51,811 nt of DNA from an uncultured Flammeovirgaceae bacterium (GTDB taxonomy: Bacteria > Bacteroidota > Bacteroidia > Cytophagales > Cyclobacteriaceae). Positions 44,959-51,811 of this stretch are shown in pieces (position 1 is the stretch's first letter; the number at the start of each line of letters is the position of its first letter). The stretch lies in assembly GCA_937883755.1 (NCBI GenBank), contig CAKZYA010000017.1:1-51811 (forward strand), in the 5' to 3' direction. Under the pieces are notes generated by a model, which searched no databases, was not told the origin of the DNA, and saw nothing but the letters and a program-made list of their open reading frames with translations. A program made the translations under genes and the position numbers.

Positions 44959-45906
44959 ATGAAAGTATTCCTAGCTATTGTTTTCTCGCTTTTCGTGCAT
45001 ACGTTGGTAGCTCAGCATATATTTTCCGTGAAGGGAAATAAGACGTATCTGGACGATACTGTGTTTCAGGCTATAGGATTACGCTGTTCCAATGCACTTA
45101 TAAATGATCAGGCGGTAGATAGTCTTATCAACTACCTGGACGAATATCGATCGTACGGGCTGAATACGATCAGTGTTTACTTGTTAGGCTCTCGCTATAG
45201 TAATATTTATGGCTACAATCAGGATGGCACTCTAGATCCAGTCTACCAACAAAGGTTAGAGCAGATTATTGAAGCCTGTGACCAGCGGAAAATGGTGGTA
45301 CTGGTAGGGATACTTTACTGGGGAAGTAGTCAGCACGGTCGTTCTAACGAACATTACGCCACCTGGGGGCAAGAAGAAGTAAATACTGCCATGCGAAATA
45401 CGGTACAATGGCTCACTGACAAAGAATATCGTAACATTTTCATTGATCCTGATAATGAAGGAATGGCAGAGCGGGCAGCTTCATTTGATATTGGTGAGAT
45501 GATCTGCGAGGGAAAGAAAGTTAATGCGGACTTACCAATTGCTTACAATAGTAGAGGCTACCCACCTCCTTGTGCCGACCTAAATATTCATTTTGCTAAC
45601 CAAACCGAGCAGCTACCTTATATAGAAACCGAAGGAACTCCTAGCCAATACTGGGGCGATTACAGTAAGGAAGCAGGATTGGATCACTACATCAACGTAG
45701 GTATCTATACTAAAGGGAAGAAAAACCAGCAACTAACGCGAACGCAGGAATTATTAGATGAAGGACATGGCTACTTACTAGCCTCTACCTGGCTTCAGAA
45801 TGTGCCCCCGCGTTTTGATCTAGGCGGCGATGGTTCAGCTTGTGATCCTGGTATCAGATGGTGGTGTGAGTTTATTAAAGATCGCTATAAAAATGCCGAG
45901 CAGTGA
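44959..45906 (+). CDS. Secreted TIM-barrel glycoside hydrolase-like protein
   Basis: A 315-residue protein with a Sec signal ending LVAQH (residue 19). The mature part looks like a (beta/alpha)8 barrel of the GH-A clan type: FQAIGLRCSNALIND, YGLNTISVYLLG, VVLVGILYWGSS, then IFIDPDNEGMA, where Asn-Glu could be the acid/base pair, and YIETEGTPSQYW, where Glu could be the nucleophile. I cannot assign a CAZy family. Signal and fold suggest a periplasmic or secreted enzyme for a plant or algal glycan. Confidence 0.6.
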   Translation: MKVFLAIVFSLFVHTLVAQHIFSVKGNKTYLDDTVFQAIGLRCSNALINDQAVDSLINYLDEYRSYGLNTISVYLLGSRYSNIYGYNQDGTLDPVYQQRLEQIIEACDQRKMVVLVGILYWGSSQHGRSNEHYATWGQEEVNTAMRNTVQWLTDKEYRNIFIDPDNEGMAERAASFDIGEMICEGKKVNADLPIAYNSRGYPPPCADLNIHFANQTEQLPYIETEGTPSQYWGDYSKEAGLDHYINVGIYTKGKKNQQLTRTQELLDEGHGYLLASTWLQNVPPRFDLGGDGSACDPGIRWWCEFIKDRYKNAEQ

Positions 45907-45947
45907 AAGCAAAAACACCAGGAGTGTATACTCGCCCAATTTGCTTT
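45906..45947. terminator. Possible shared terminator between convergent genes
   Basis: An 8-bp inverted repeat (45906-45913 with 45940-45947, arm aaagcaaa) with a 26-base loop containing a smaller acac/gtgt hairpin. It lies in the 59-bp gap of two convergent genes. No long T run, so weak. Confidence 0.35.
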
Positions 45948-45965
45948 GTTGACAAGAAAGAGCAG

Positions 45966-46499
45966 CTATTTCTTCTTGTAAGTCAGAATTACAGCTCCGG
46001 TTTCAAAGGGTTCGGCTTTCACTAAATTGAACTTAGTCTCTTTGGGGTGATTGGGGAAGAGTGGTATTCCGCTACCCAGTATAGTAGGAATCACACAGAG
46101 AATCATTTTATCAATAGCACCCAGATTGAGAAACTCCGTAATGATCAGCCCGCCACCAATTACCCAAACATCCTTTTCACCTGCTGATTTGATGCGGTTA
46201 ATCGTGTCTTGGTCAACTTTGTGGATCACTTCGGTATTGTTGGTTTTAGGCTGGTAATCCTCTTTTGACGTTACCATGTAGGTTGTACAATCTTCGTACG
46301 GCCAGTCAACGCCGAACCCCAGTACTTCCTCGTAAGTCTTCCGCCCAATTACTACCTTATCAATGGTGGCGTAGAAATCCGAGTAGCCGTAATCAATCTG
46401 ATTAGGGTTGGGCAGTTCCTCCAACCAATCTAATGAGCCATCTTCCCGAGCGATAAACCCGTCGATAGTACTGGCAATATATAGCTTGATGCTATTCAC
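45966..46499 (-). CDS. RibD C-terminal / DHFR-like reductase
   Basis: A 177-residue cytoplasmic protein of the RibD_C/DHFR-like family. The start KLYIASTIDGFIAREDGSLDWL, broken at the turn, is typical; VVIGRKTYEEVLGF and VWVIGGGLIITEF mark the NADPH-binding site. Such stand-alone proteins are reductases of unknown substrate and are not true folate enzymes. It ends the minus-strand run that begins at 49.6 kb, with 38 bp between it and the upstream lipoprotein gene. Confidence 0.88.
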   Translation of the reverse strand: MNSIKLYIASTIDGFIAREDGSLDWLEELPNPNQIDYGYSDFYATIDKVVIGRKTYEEVLGFGVDWPYEDCTTYMVTSKEDYQPKTNNTEVIHKVDQDTINRIKSAGEKDVWVIGGGLIITEFLNLGAIDKMILCVIPTILGSGIPLFPNHPKETKFNLVKAEPFETGAVILTYKKK

Positions 46500-46537
46500 C
46501 TCCGTATAATCTTGGTTAATGATGAGTAACTTATCGG

Positions 46538-47443
46538 CTAAGAGTTTCCCTTAATCACCCAGTAATCATCCATATACCGCTCTTTGAGTTCGTAGTTACG
46601 GTTATCCCAGGTTTGCTGCTTGAGCAGGATGTTAGGATACTCACTGGCGAACCAGTATTCGTTGGTCTTATCACTACCTAATTGTACCGTCACTTTCCAT
46701 ACGTCATTGGCTTGGCTCATGTCGTACTCGGTAGACAATTGTAAACCTCCGTCTTTTGTCACGGAAAATGTAGCGTTGTAGATCATAGGCTCTTTGGCTT
46801 TGCTACTAATCTGCGACTCCGCCACGGCTTGCTGGAATGAAAGTCCATCCGTAAAATTTAAGGCTCGTAGCGAGTGAGATAGCTGATCCTCAAACATAAA
46901 CCCACCTTTAATTGTCGTCTCACCAACTCCTTGACCATCCCAATAGCTATTGTAACCGAATTTATACTGCTTACCGTCAGCAATAAAGTATTTAGCAGTG
47001 TTACCGCACCACTCTTGGGAAGAGTTCGTCAGCTTATAAGTCGTAGCAGGCTGGTCGCGCTTGTAAAAAATACTAGTCATAAAGTGGTAGGGATAATTAT
47101 CTGTCGGAATGCGAGCGAACTTATTGACCTTCATTACTTCAAACAAATCGTTGCGAGAATAGTCATCGGTTTTCACCTTGTACTTTTCGTTAAACGTTTC
47201 TTTTACCAGGACGAAAACGTACTCAAAATTCCGAGGCTTGCCATAGATGGTACGGGTAGCCTGATACTTAGCCACTTCGGCTTTACCCTGATCCCAAGTA
47301 GACTCCTTGGCCCATTCTTGGTTAAAGTGCTCCGCTGAAGGAATTCGGTCTTGAGCGTTACCTCCAGTACAGGAGTAAAGTACGCTCACCAGTCCAATAA
47401 ACAAAAACGACATCAGAATATTAGTGTCAATAACATTTTTCAT
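46538..47443 (-). CDS. Hypothetical lipoprotein
   Basis: A 301-residue lipoprotein (lipobox LYSC, Cys25). The mature protein has a conserved-looking core (EHFNQEWAKESTWDQGKAEVAKY broken by short turns; YHFMTSIFYKRDQPATTYKLT; SSQEWCGNTAKYF). I recall similar Bacteroidota proteins that are sometimes misnamed septum formation proteins, but I know no function. It shares the strand with the glycosyltransferase upstream (46-bp gap) and the RibD-like gene downstream (38 bp), so it is likely part of one operon. Confidence 0.75.
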   Translation of the reverse strand: MKNVIDTNILMSFLFIGLVSVLYSCTGGNAQDRIPSAEHFNQEWAKESTWDQGKAEVAKYQATRTIYGKPRNFEYVFVLVKETFNEKYKVKTDDYSRNDLFEVMKVNKFARIPTDNYPYHFMTSIFYKRDQPATTYKLTNSSQEWCGNTAKYFIADGKQYKFGYNSYWDGQGVGETTIKGGFMFEDQLSHSLRALNFTDGLSFQQAVAESQISSKAKEPMIYNATFSVTKDGGLQLSTEYDMSQANDVWKVTVQLGSDKTNEYWFASEYPNILLKQQTWDNRNYELKERYMDDYWVIKGNS

Positions 47444-47489
47444 AATTGAGAAGTAGTTATCTCGCTTTTAGCGGAATTAGAGTAAAAAC

Positions 47490-48116
47490 CTATTCTACAA
47501 TCTTATTTACGTACTTACTGCCTAAAGGTGACTGTTTCAGATCATTGATATTGTCAATATCATTGAGCGTAGGCAATTCTCTTAAAGATAATTGCTGCTG
47601 CTTTATGTCTCGACGTGTATCATCAGCTACTGACTCAGTACCCCACACTTTATTAGAAAACAAGGAGGAGTACAGTTGGTTCATTCCCAGTAGATAATAC
47701 CCGCCATCCTGCGAAGGTCCTAACACCACATTATGTTTTTGTAGTGCATCAAACGCTTGCTCCAGATGCTCAGTTCTTAGGTCAAAACAGTCAGTGCCGA
47801 TAATGCAGATGCGGGAGTAGCCTTGGGCAAAACCCTGGGAGAAAGCGAAACGCATCCGTTCTCCTAAATCACCTTCTGGCTGCAATGCCTTCTGGTAATA
47901 TTGGTTGCACCATTGATCATTGGTATCAATATAGGGAGTGTAGTACACGATTTTATCTTGCGATAGTGGTAACGTAATTCTCCGAGTGTGCTCTAGTAAT
48001 TCTCGATAGACTTCCAGTGTTTGCTCATCGCCCAAGTCAACCGCTAGCCGCGTTTTGGCTTTGCCCAGTTCAGGTACTTTCGCAAATATGATGAGTAGTT
48101 CTTTGCCTTTTGCCAT
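47490..48116 (-). CDS. DUF2064 / TIGR04282 family glycosyltransferase-like protein
   Basis: A 208-residue cytoplasmic protein with a GT-A type nucleotide-sugar fold. Motifs: LLIIFAKVPELGKAKTRLA at the N-terminus (the KTRLA stretch of the nucleotide site), GDLGERM near residue 80, IIGTDCFDL (metal-type acidic centre) and VLGPSQDGGYYLLGM. TIGR04282 members are named for arsenosugar biosynthesis in some genomes, but no arsenic-related radical SAM gene is here, so the substrate stays open. It is separated from the rhodanese genes upstream by a palindromic repeat. Confidence 0.88.
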   Translation of the reverse strand: MAKGKELLIIFAKVPELGKAKTRLAVDLGDEQTLEVYRELLEHTRRITLPLSQDKIVYYTPYIDTNDQWCNQYYQKALQPEGDLGERMRFAFSQGFAQGYSRICIIGTDCFDLRTEHLEQAFDALQKHNVVLGPSQDGGYYLLGMNQLYSSLFSNKVWGTESVADDTRRDIKQQQLSLRELPTLNDIDNINDLKQSPLGSKYVNKIVE

Positions 48117-48128
48117 TAGTCAATAATG

Positions 48129-48199
48129 AATGAATAATGATTGATGACTAGTGATGAATAAATAAAAGTATTAATCATCATTTATTAGTCATTATTCAT
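48129..48199. repeat. Palindromic AT-rich repeat, contains dispersed 17-mer
   Basis: An imperfect palindrome whose outer arms (48130-48140 and 48189-48199, atgaataatga) pair over 11 bp, with further partial pairing inside. The 17 bases at 48129-48145 recur at 15123-15139. It lies in the 87-bp gap between the rhodanese and glycosyltransferase genes and could affect transcript ends. Confidence 0.65.
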
Positions 48200-48203
48200 C
48201 ATG

Positions 48204-48713
48204 TTAATACACTTTCACGCCGTTCTTCAGCCATTTAGACCAGCTTCGATTGTAGGTATGTACGCTGTCGGTGGGTTGATTTTGGGAGTTGATGACTTCC
48301 TTGCCTTCGTTTTTCCACTGAAAAATGCCGCCGTACAAATTGTAAACATGCTGAAAACCCGCTTTCTTCATAGCTTCGCCCACGCGCTCACTACGGTAGC
48401 CTACTGAGCAATACACAATAACCGTATCTTCCTTAGAAAGATTGTCTAGTTGATCAATATCGAACAAATCATAGTCAACAAGCTGCGCCTCGGGCAGATG
48501 ACTTACGTTGTATTCTTCCGGGGCGCGAGTATCCAGAAGCACTACATTCACGGGTTGTTGCCGAAGGCTATCTAATGTAGTTGGCTGCATCAGTGGAACA
48601 GTGTTTTCATAAAGCGACGCTAACTTTTCATCGTATTTTTTCTGTCCACAGGCTGAAAGCGAAACACTTCCCAGAAGAGTTAGCCCAATCATTATCCGTA
48701 AAAACTCTTTCAT
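48204..48713 (-). CDS. Rhodanese-like lipoprotein (1)
   Basis: A 169-residue lipoprotein (lipobox LSAC, Cys22) with one rhodanese domain. DTRAPEEY near residue 61 and the active-site loop YCSVGYRSERV with catalytic Cys102 are both intact, so sulfur transfer from a persulfide or thiosulfate is possible. The lipid anchor places it in the periplasm or outer membrane. The start codon overlaps the stop of the upstream rhodanese gene by four bases (ATGA), so they are coupled. A 40-residue tail after the domain (NRSWSKWLKNG) is extra. Confidence 0.9.
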   Translation of the reverse strand: MKEFLRIMIGLTLLGSVSLSACGQKKYDEKLASLYENTVPLMQPTTLDSLRQQPVNVVLLDTRAPEEYNVSHLPEAQLVDYDLFDIDQLDNLSKEDTVIVYCSVGYRSERVGEAMKKAGFQHVYNLYGGIFQWKNEGKEVINSQNQPTDSVHTYNRSWSKWLKNGVKVY

Positions 48714-49108
48714 TCTTTTTTTACGTTAAGTCCAGCGGCTTTCCAGCTACGTATTCCTCCTTTTAAATTCTTCACATCTTGATAACCCGCTTGTAGTAAC
48801 TGCTGCGCCACTCGCCCGCTTCGCCCTCCCGACAGACAATACACCACAATCGGGGTTTCTTTCGCAAGATCCTGAATATCGATTAGCTGAAAAGTAGTGT
48901 AATTGACAAAGCGAGCATTTTCCAAATGTCCAGATTGGTATTCTTCTGGCGAACGGGTATCAAGTAGTACAATGCTATCGTCTTGCTGAAGGAGTTGTGC
49001 CAATGAGTCGGCTTCAATCAGAGGCACTGATGATTGGGCACAACCCTCTACAGAAGGCAGAATAGTGAGTGGTAAGAGATAGATGATTATTTTAGAAAAG
49101 ATTTTCAT
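48710..49108 (-). CDS. Rhodanese-like lipoprotein (2)
   Basis: A 132-residue lipoprotein (lipobox VEGC, Cys23; the ATG at 49108 gives this signal, a start at 49141 would not) with a single rhodanese domain. DTRSPEEYQSGHLENA and the loop YCLSGGRSGRV with catalytic Cys91 are intact. It is a divergent sister of the next gene, sharing the domain plan, which points to an old tandem duplication. The upstream DUF1330 gene ends 34 bp before. Confidence 0.88.
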   Translation of the reverse strand: MKIFSKIIIYLLPLTILPSVEGCAQSSVPLIEADSLAQLLQQDDSIVLLDTRSPEEYQSGHLENARFVNYTTFQLIDIQDLAKETPIVVYCLSGGRSGRVAQQLLQAGYQDVKNLKGGIRSWKAAGLNVKKE

Positions 49109-49141
49109 TGCTTCTGATCTATCATGCTTCAAAATAGGCAC

Positions 49142-49567
49142 TTACGTGTATTTTTTGTCCTCAGTTATCGGAAGTAATCTGGAATCTTCCAGTGCTGCTG
49201 ATCTATGTCCGGCAGTTTTCAGATAATCTTTATTCTGCGAAAATTCTATAAACTTCGCTACAGATTGGTGCCCCACCAACAGTATTGCATCCCAATTTTC
49301 GGATTCGGGTCCAATTAGAAAGCTGTTACTTTTCCCATAGAATATAATTTTACCACCTGCTTTTTCTAGCTCAGGCAAGGTATAGTCCATATAAAGTTGA
49401 TACGCCTCTTCACCCGTGATTTCCTGGTCGGGTTTCAGTGATTCCAAATTTGTATAGTCCGCCTTAGGTTTGAACCGCAACAAATTCATCATCACTATTT
49501 TTCCTTTATCATGAAAATCCTGATAAAACATCTTCCCTGCTTCCGGGGTAGCATCTAAATACCTCAT
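49142..49567 (-). CDS. DUF1330 family protein
   Basis: A 141-residue cytoplasmic protein of the DUF1330 ferredoxin-like-fold family, related to dimeric alpha-beta barrel proteins. Typical segments are GKIVMMNLLRFKPKADY near residues 22-38, GEEAYQLYMDYTLPELEKAGGKI broken at a turn, WDAILLVGHQSVAKFIEF and a basic end. No signal peptide. Function unknown. It is the first gene of the rhodanese run, and lies 94 bp downstream of the GH88-like gene. Confidence 0.85.
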   Translation of the reverse strand: MRYLDATPEAGKMFYQDFHDKGKIVMMNLLRFKPKADYTNLESLKPDQEITGEEAYQLYMDYTLPELEKAGGKIIFYGKSNSFLIGPESENWDAILLVGHQSVAKFIEFSQNKDYLKTAGHRSAALEDSRLLPITEDKKYT

Positions 49568-49573
49568 GAAGAA

Positions 49574-49660
49574 TCACAAATTGAGAAATTGAAAATCACC
49601 AACGGTCGCCTTGCAATTGAAGACTTTGTAATTTGTAATTTTCTAATTTGCCATTTTTCA
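49574..49660. repeat. Low-complexity inverted AT-rich spacer
   Basis: The gap between the GH88-like and DUF1330 genes holds attga/tcaat-type stretches (aaattgagaaattgaaaat on the left, tttctaatttgccatttttc on the right) that are partly complementary. No gene or clear terminator. Confidence 0.35.
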
Positions 49661-49662
49661 AT

Positions 49663-51036
49663 CTAAATAAAAAACTTGTAGTACGGTTCACTCTTAGCCA
49701 AACGCTGGGTAAGTAGTGCAACTTCGCGAGCATGGTAATCGCCCCACATGCTAGACTCACCATTGGCAATTTTACTACCTTCGGGCACATAATCCCAGCC
49801 ATTGGGTTGATGATAGATAGAATGCAGAATCAGTCCCTGATGATCAGCATCGGTACTCAAATATGGCTCGCGGAACAGTGTGTCTAGTACAGTGAGGCCA
49901 GCCTGAAAATATTTTTTACCACTTTCGTCTTTACCCTTGCTTTGCAGATACTTACCCAAGCGTAGCAATCCCTGAGAGGCAATAGCTGCTGCGGAGCTAT
50001 CAATCGGTTCGTAGTCATTGTACGGATCAGACGGGTTATCCAGATAATCACCCAGTTGATGAAGATTAGGGGCTCCCGTGTCCCAGTAAGGAAGACCATC
50101 GGTCGGCGTATATTCTATATAAAAATCACAGGTGGCTTCAGCCGCCTTTAGCATAAAATCTTCAATCTCGGTACGTTCGCCGTAGCCATTTAGCTCTTCA
50201 TCGCTGAGTGTATCCAGAAACTCCAGTTCTTCGGCAAAACCACACATGGCCCAGGCTAGTCCGCGCGTCCAGGTAGAAAAACCGGTATAGCCCTGCTGAG
50301 AGTTAGGGCAGCGATAGTTACCGTCTTTTGTGTTAAAAATGCACTCGTGAGCGGTACGTCCGCGCACATCGTAAGTATCTCGTCCTTCACCGTAGAAAAC
50401 CGAAAAATCAGCGGTAGCTTTTAGGTGTTGCAGTGCCCGGTGCAGTAAATTGATCTTGACATCGTTTTCAGTTTGCAGCACGTGGCCTAACTGATGCGCC
50501 ACCATCAGTGCCCGACAGGAGCGAATAGTATCTACAAACAGCGAATGCGGTCCGTTGAAGGAGTGAATAAACCCTCCTTCCTTCGTCTTCGTCCAGCGAG
50601 TAGCCTGGGCGGCACCCGAAGCTTTCAGCGCCATTTCGTAAAAGTGTTGCTCCCAATCGTTCTGCTGAGTCTTGCCTTCCCGCATTAGGCGGTACAAGTT
50701 GCCGTAAGTGCTCACATTGTTAAAGCCGTGGTCGTGCACGCCAATATGGCTTACGTGCGTAGCCATTTCTTCTACGGTTTTGTTGCGCCCGATTTCTAAA
50801 AATTGCTCGTCGCCGGTAGCGTCAAATTGTAGTATCGCCGAACCGTACTGAAAACCCTGTGTCCACTCTGTCCAACCGCGGGTGGTGTACTTTCCCTTCA
50901 CAGTGAATACAGGTGAGCCTTTGGCAGCATCGTAGTGATTTTCAATATGTAGTATTTTCTGGCCCGATAGCTCCCAGAACGTGTCTAACAGTAGTTGCAA
51001 AGATTGTGGAGTAAGTTGATGATTGATCTTCAGCAT
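49663..51036 (-). CDS. GH88-like unsaturated glucuronyl hydrolase
   Basis: A 457-residue alpha/alpha-toroid enzyme without a signal peptide, expected to act in the cytoplasm on unsaturated uronic-acid oligosaccharides made by lyases. GH88-like segments: HIGVHDHGFNNVSTYGN near residue 97 (acidic site of the family's HD-x-GF), GFSTWTRGLAWAMCGF near 250, YWDTGAPN, and PIDSSAAAIASQGLLRL near 340-360. The C-terminal GESSMWGDYHAREVALL also fits. Together with uxaA it supports uronate use, although no lyase or transporter is adjacent. Confidence 0.85.
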   Translation of the reverse strand: MLKINHQLTPQSLQLLLDTFWELSGQKILHIENHYDAAKGSPVFTVKGKYTTRGWTEWTQGFQYGSAILQFDATGDEQFLEIGRNKTVEEMATHVSHIGVHDHGFNNVSTYGNLYRLMREGKTQQNDWEQHFYEMALKASGAAQATRWTKTKEGGFIHSFNGPHSLFVDTIRSCRALMVAHQLGHVLQTENDVKINLLHRALQHLKATADFSVFYGEGRDTYDVRGRTAHECIFNTKDGNYRCPNSQQGYTGFSTWTRGLAWAMCGFAEELEFLDTLSDEELNGYGERTEIEDFMLKAAEATCDFYIEYTPTDGLPYWDTGAPNLHQLGDYLDNPSDPYNDYEPIDSSAAAIASQGLLRLGKYLQSKGKDESGKKYFQAGLTVLDTLFREPYLSTDADHQGLILHSIYHQPNGWDYVPEGSKIANGESSMWGDYHAREVALLTQRLAKSEPYYKFFI

Positions 51037-51256
51037 AAATAGTAAGAATTTGCCCGAAGATAGAGAGAATGCATTAGCAGGGCAAACTTTACTTGTGCTT
51101 TAGATTACTGAAAAAAATAATAAAAATGGATCAACAAAACTGCCTGAGCGCTTAACAAGTAGTGAGTATTGGTTATAATCATTACGTGGTAACCATTCCT
51201 TTGAAAAGCGAGTTAAATAAAGTAAATTCATAGGGGGTCGCATAAATTATTGCTTT

Positions 51257-51778
51257 ATGAATAACGCTAGAATATTATCATTAACACTATTTTTTTGTCT
51301 GGCATCGGTATCTACTTTCGCTCAGACGCTTCAGCCTTATTCTGGCAATATTTGGGGAGCACCGAATCTGCTGCCTTACGCTGGATTTGTCGATGACAGT
51401 AAATTCTCCCAGATCGATGTAGTGCGAGGATCGCCCTACCTCTATGATGAATTTATCATGGGCACGGTGTATTATAATGGTTTTAACGAAGTCTCCCACC
51501 TTCCGCTCCGATTCAATATTCTTAAAAGTGAATTTGAGGTAGTGAAAGATGGCTTCATTTACATATTTGCCGAACCAGAGCAAATTGACCGGATACTATT
51601 GGAAGATGAGGTATTTACCTATATAGCCGAAAGTGAAGAACATGAGCTGTCTGGATTTGTAAAAATGTGGGATTTTAAGTTTCCCACGATCGTAACCAGA
51701 ATGAGGAATTATATAGTGGAAAAAACTTATCACGAACATTATTTATTTGATTATACTAAGAGCATGTTTAAATTTTGA
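51257..51778 (+). CDS. Secreted hypothetical protein ending in terminal repeat
   Basis: A 173-residue protein with a Sec signal ending TFAQT (residue 22). The mature part is strand-rich and Tyr/Phe-rich (NLLPYAGFVDDSKF, GTVYYNGFNEV). I do not recognise it. The last six codons and the stop lie inside the 50-bp inverted repeat shared with the other window end. The natural C-terminus may therefore have been replaced where a repeated element begins. Confidence 0.65.
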   Translation: MNNARILSLTLFFCLASVSTFAQTLQPYSGNIWGAPNLLPYAGFVDDSKFSQIDVVRGSPYLYDEFIMGTVYYNGFNEVSHLPLRFNILKSEFEVVKDGFIYIFAEPEQIDRILLEDEVFTYIAESEEHELSGFVKMWDFKFPTIVTRMRNYIVEKTYHEHYLFDYTKSMFKF

Positions 51779-51808
51779 AAAGAGCAGGTCAGCTTGTAAA
51801 CTTTGGGT
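51759..51808. repeat. Right copy of 50-bp terminal inverted repeat
   Basis: Exact reverse complement of bases 1-50; three more bases follow to the window end. It includes the last codons of the secreted protein gene and then non-coding sequence (gagcaggtcagcttgtaaac). Confidence 0.95.
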
Positions 51809-51811
51809 TCA

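Noticed and set aside
46538-47443. Calling the lipoprotein a septum formation (Maf) protein
   Set aside because: It has a lipoprotein signal and none of the Maf motifs (SPRR, ADTTV) that are clear in the real Maf at 22.3 kb.

Overview
The window reads as chromosomal DNA of a free-living, probably marine, Bacteroidota, most likely of the Cytophagales. Support comes from a set of gene families typical of that phylum (DUF2480, DUF6913, DUF4783, an Hc1-like mini-histone, a serine-palmitoyltransferase-type enzyme, GIN-domain and lipocalin-like lipoproteins). It also comes from many short lipoprotein signals, a few -7 elements resembling TAnnTTTG, and mostly leaderless-looking starts without strong Shine-Dalgarno sites. 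The first 50 bases are the exact reverse complement of bases 51759-51808. The window therefore probably is a whole contig whose two ends run into the same repeat.

Layout. 1-8 kb: sixA and topA (divergent), a vanadium-haloperoxidase/PAP2-like lipoprotein, then a three-gene operon (SigZ-like sigma factor, small secreted Cys protein, membrane DUF4405/DUF2271-like protein). That operon abuts a truncated second ECF sigma factor gene, and an M23 peptidase follows. 8-13.3 kb: alaS, then a more AT-rich accessory stretch with a broken small HTH gene, an orphan lipoprotein and a methyltransferase. 13.3-23 kb: DUF4783, a two-TM K+ channel with RCK domain, ligA-DUF6913, mini-histone, spt, accC, and DUF1015-maf. 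23-26.6 kb: gene-poor, with a Cys-protease-fold-like protein, a single-domain response regulator, a small conserved-looking protein and eroded fragments, then a GIN-domain protein.

26.7-33.5 kb: DUF2461, murF, tsaB, DUF2480, a PAS histidine kinase and uxaA. 33.5-38 kb, all on the minus strand: serpin, aldose-1-epimerase, a secreted alpha/alpha-toroid enzyme and a lipocalin-like lipoprotein. With uxaA before them and a GH88-like enzyme at 49.7 kb, these suggest uronate/polysaccharide use. 38-45.9 kb: aroE, uvrB, a small beta-barrel protein, a lipoprotein, an M42 aminopeptidase, an aminotransferase and a secreted TIM-barrel-like protein. 46-51 kb, minus strand: a RibD/DHFR-like reductase, a lipoprotein, a DUF2064 glycosyltransferase, two tandem lipoprotein rhodaneses, DUF1330 and the GH88-like hydrolase. 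A secreted orphan gene ends inside the terminal repeat.

Most genes are housekeeping. The least ordinary parts are the SigZ operon, whose membrane protein carries an ApbE-type flavinylation motif, sitting against a truncated sigma gene; the terminal inverted repeat; the nonsense-interrupted HTH gene; the tandem lipoprotein rhodaneses; and a possible small RNA at 24.1-24.26 kb. I found no rRNA, tRNA, CRISPR array or intact transposase gene.
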